From positions 59,708,638 through 59,772,637 of the forward strand of contig CM060177.1 of the NCBI GenBank assembly GCA_030549775.1: 64,000 nt of DNA. Reading direction: 5' to 3'. Every line of letters begins with the position of its first letter. Position 1 is the first letter of the stretch. Positions 63,615 to 64,000 of the stretch are shown one piece after another. This DNA comes from Tamarix chinensis (Eukaryota > Streptophyta > Magnoliopsida > Caryophyllales > Tamaricaceae). Under the pieces are notes generated by a model. The model worked only from the letters and a program-made list of their open reading frames with translations. It was not told the DNA's origin and made no database searches. The position numbers and the translations under genes were made by a program.

Positions 63615-64000
63615 ACTATGTAAAAAATCCATATAGATCATCATAACTCCTCCAAATTTTAAAACAGAAAATTTCATTTAGAAGAAAATGTGAAAGCATT
63701 GTTAAAAAAAATTGAGGGATTCTATCACCACAATAGCCATGAGAGAGGTGTGGTCATTACCTCACTCATGCATGATGCAAGGAAAAATGGAATGACAGAT
63801 AAGATAATGCATGCTCTAACGATATGAAAATAATAATTGATGGAAACCGGTTAGGGTTTCGCAAAGGATCGAAGATTTAATCGAGCGCAACGTTCGATTT
63901 CCGCCGGTACAACCTAAGGAAAACTTTCCGAAGGAAGAACCACAAATTCAGAAGCACAATTGATTCAATGGCAACTGAATTTAGAAGGTGAATGATCAAG
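63615..64000. other. Window end, no feature identified
   Basis: Mixed-composition sequence. 63840-63960 has higher G+C (ACCGGTTAGGGTTTCGC, TTCCGCCGGTACAACC) and may be the edge of another repeat or leader, but no frame or repeat boundary was recognised. Confidence 0.4.

Overview
The window looks like intergenic heterochromatin of a seed plant, most likely an angiosperm. It holds plant-type Ty1/copia, Ty3/gypsy chromovirus, L1-type LINE, MuDR-like (MULE) and hAT/Tourist-like elements stacked inside one another, strong A/T bias, (ATT)n microsatellites, and one compact intact gene with a TATA box. There is no bacterial gene organisation, rRNA, tRNA or CRISPR. Nearly all coding traces are broken by stops and frameshifts; the only intact gene-like reading frame is a 205-codon WRN-type 3'-5' exonuclease-fold protein at 29478-30095 (+).

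Layout. 1-2560: decayed copia gag-protease-integrase. 2580-4200: diverged repeats and an LTR fragment. 4206-16114: an old LTR copy (4206-6554) entered by a Ty3/gypsy element (5' LTR 6555-8692, broken gag-pol with chromodomain 10680-15075, truncated 3' LTR from 15207). An unrelated solo LTR (8693-10254, 5-bp duplication GTTAC) sits exactly at the end of the 5' LTR and separates it from its primer-binding site. 16115-25128: giant LTR 'A', split by the complete 5.27-kb solo LTR 'B' (19275-24541, duplication AACTA). 25491-28207: inverted LTR 'F' and an LTR tail. 28.2-30.6 kb: the gene island with a Tourist-like MITE. 30.6-46.4 kb: a probable large MULE with a mudrA-like gene fused to an OTU-protease-like region (+) and a convergent plant mobile domain gene (-), interrupted by giant solo LTR 'C' (32181-37997, duplication TTGAC), which itself carries a 723-bp hAT MITE. 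47.46-59.02 kb: a 5'-truncated LINE split by solo LTR 'R' (-), itself split by solo LTR 'S' (+) of the same family; together S and R form an inverted repeat with arms of about 3.5 kb. 59.0-63.6 kb: solo LTR 'D' (+, duplication TCAGT) inside an inverted relative 'E'.

How it fits together. The LTRs A, B, C, D and F (about 3-5.8 kb in the complete copies) are relatives, and S/R is more distant. They share a common architecture: a TGTAATACC-like start; in A, B, C and S a TATA-like box followed by a pyrimidine-rich leader; ATT microsatellites in A, B and C; a short conserved block with splice-like borders and a GGAGC/GCTCC or TAAGC/GCTTA hairpin; in B, C and D six copies of CCACCGG(n)TAATAGTGG; and in the A/B/C and S/R types a terminal hairpin before the LTR end. 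The paired changes in the hairpins are the most unusual signal here. No sequence search or alignment program was run; all family assignments are by reading translations and comparing copies by eye.
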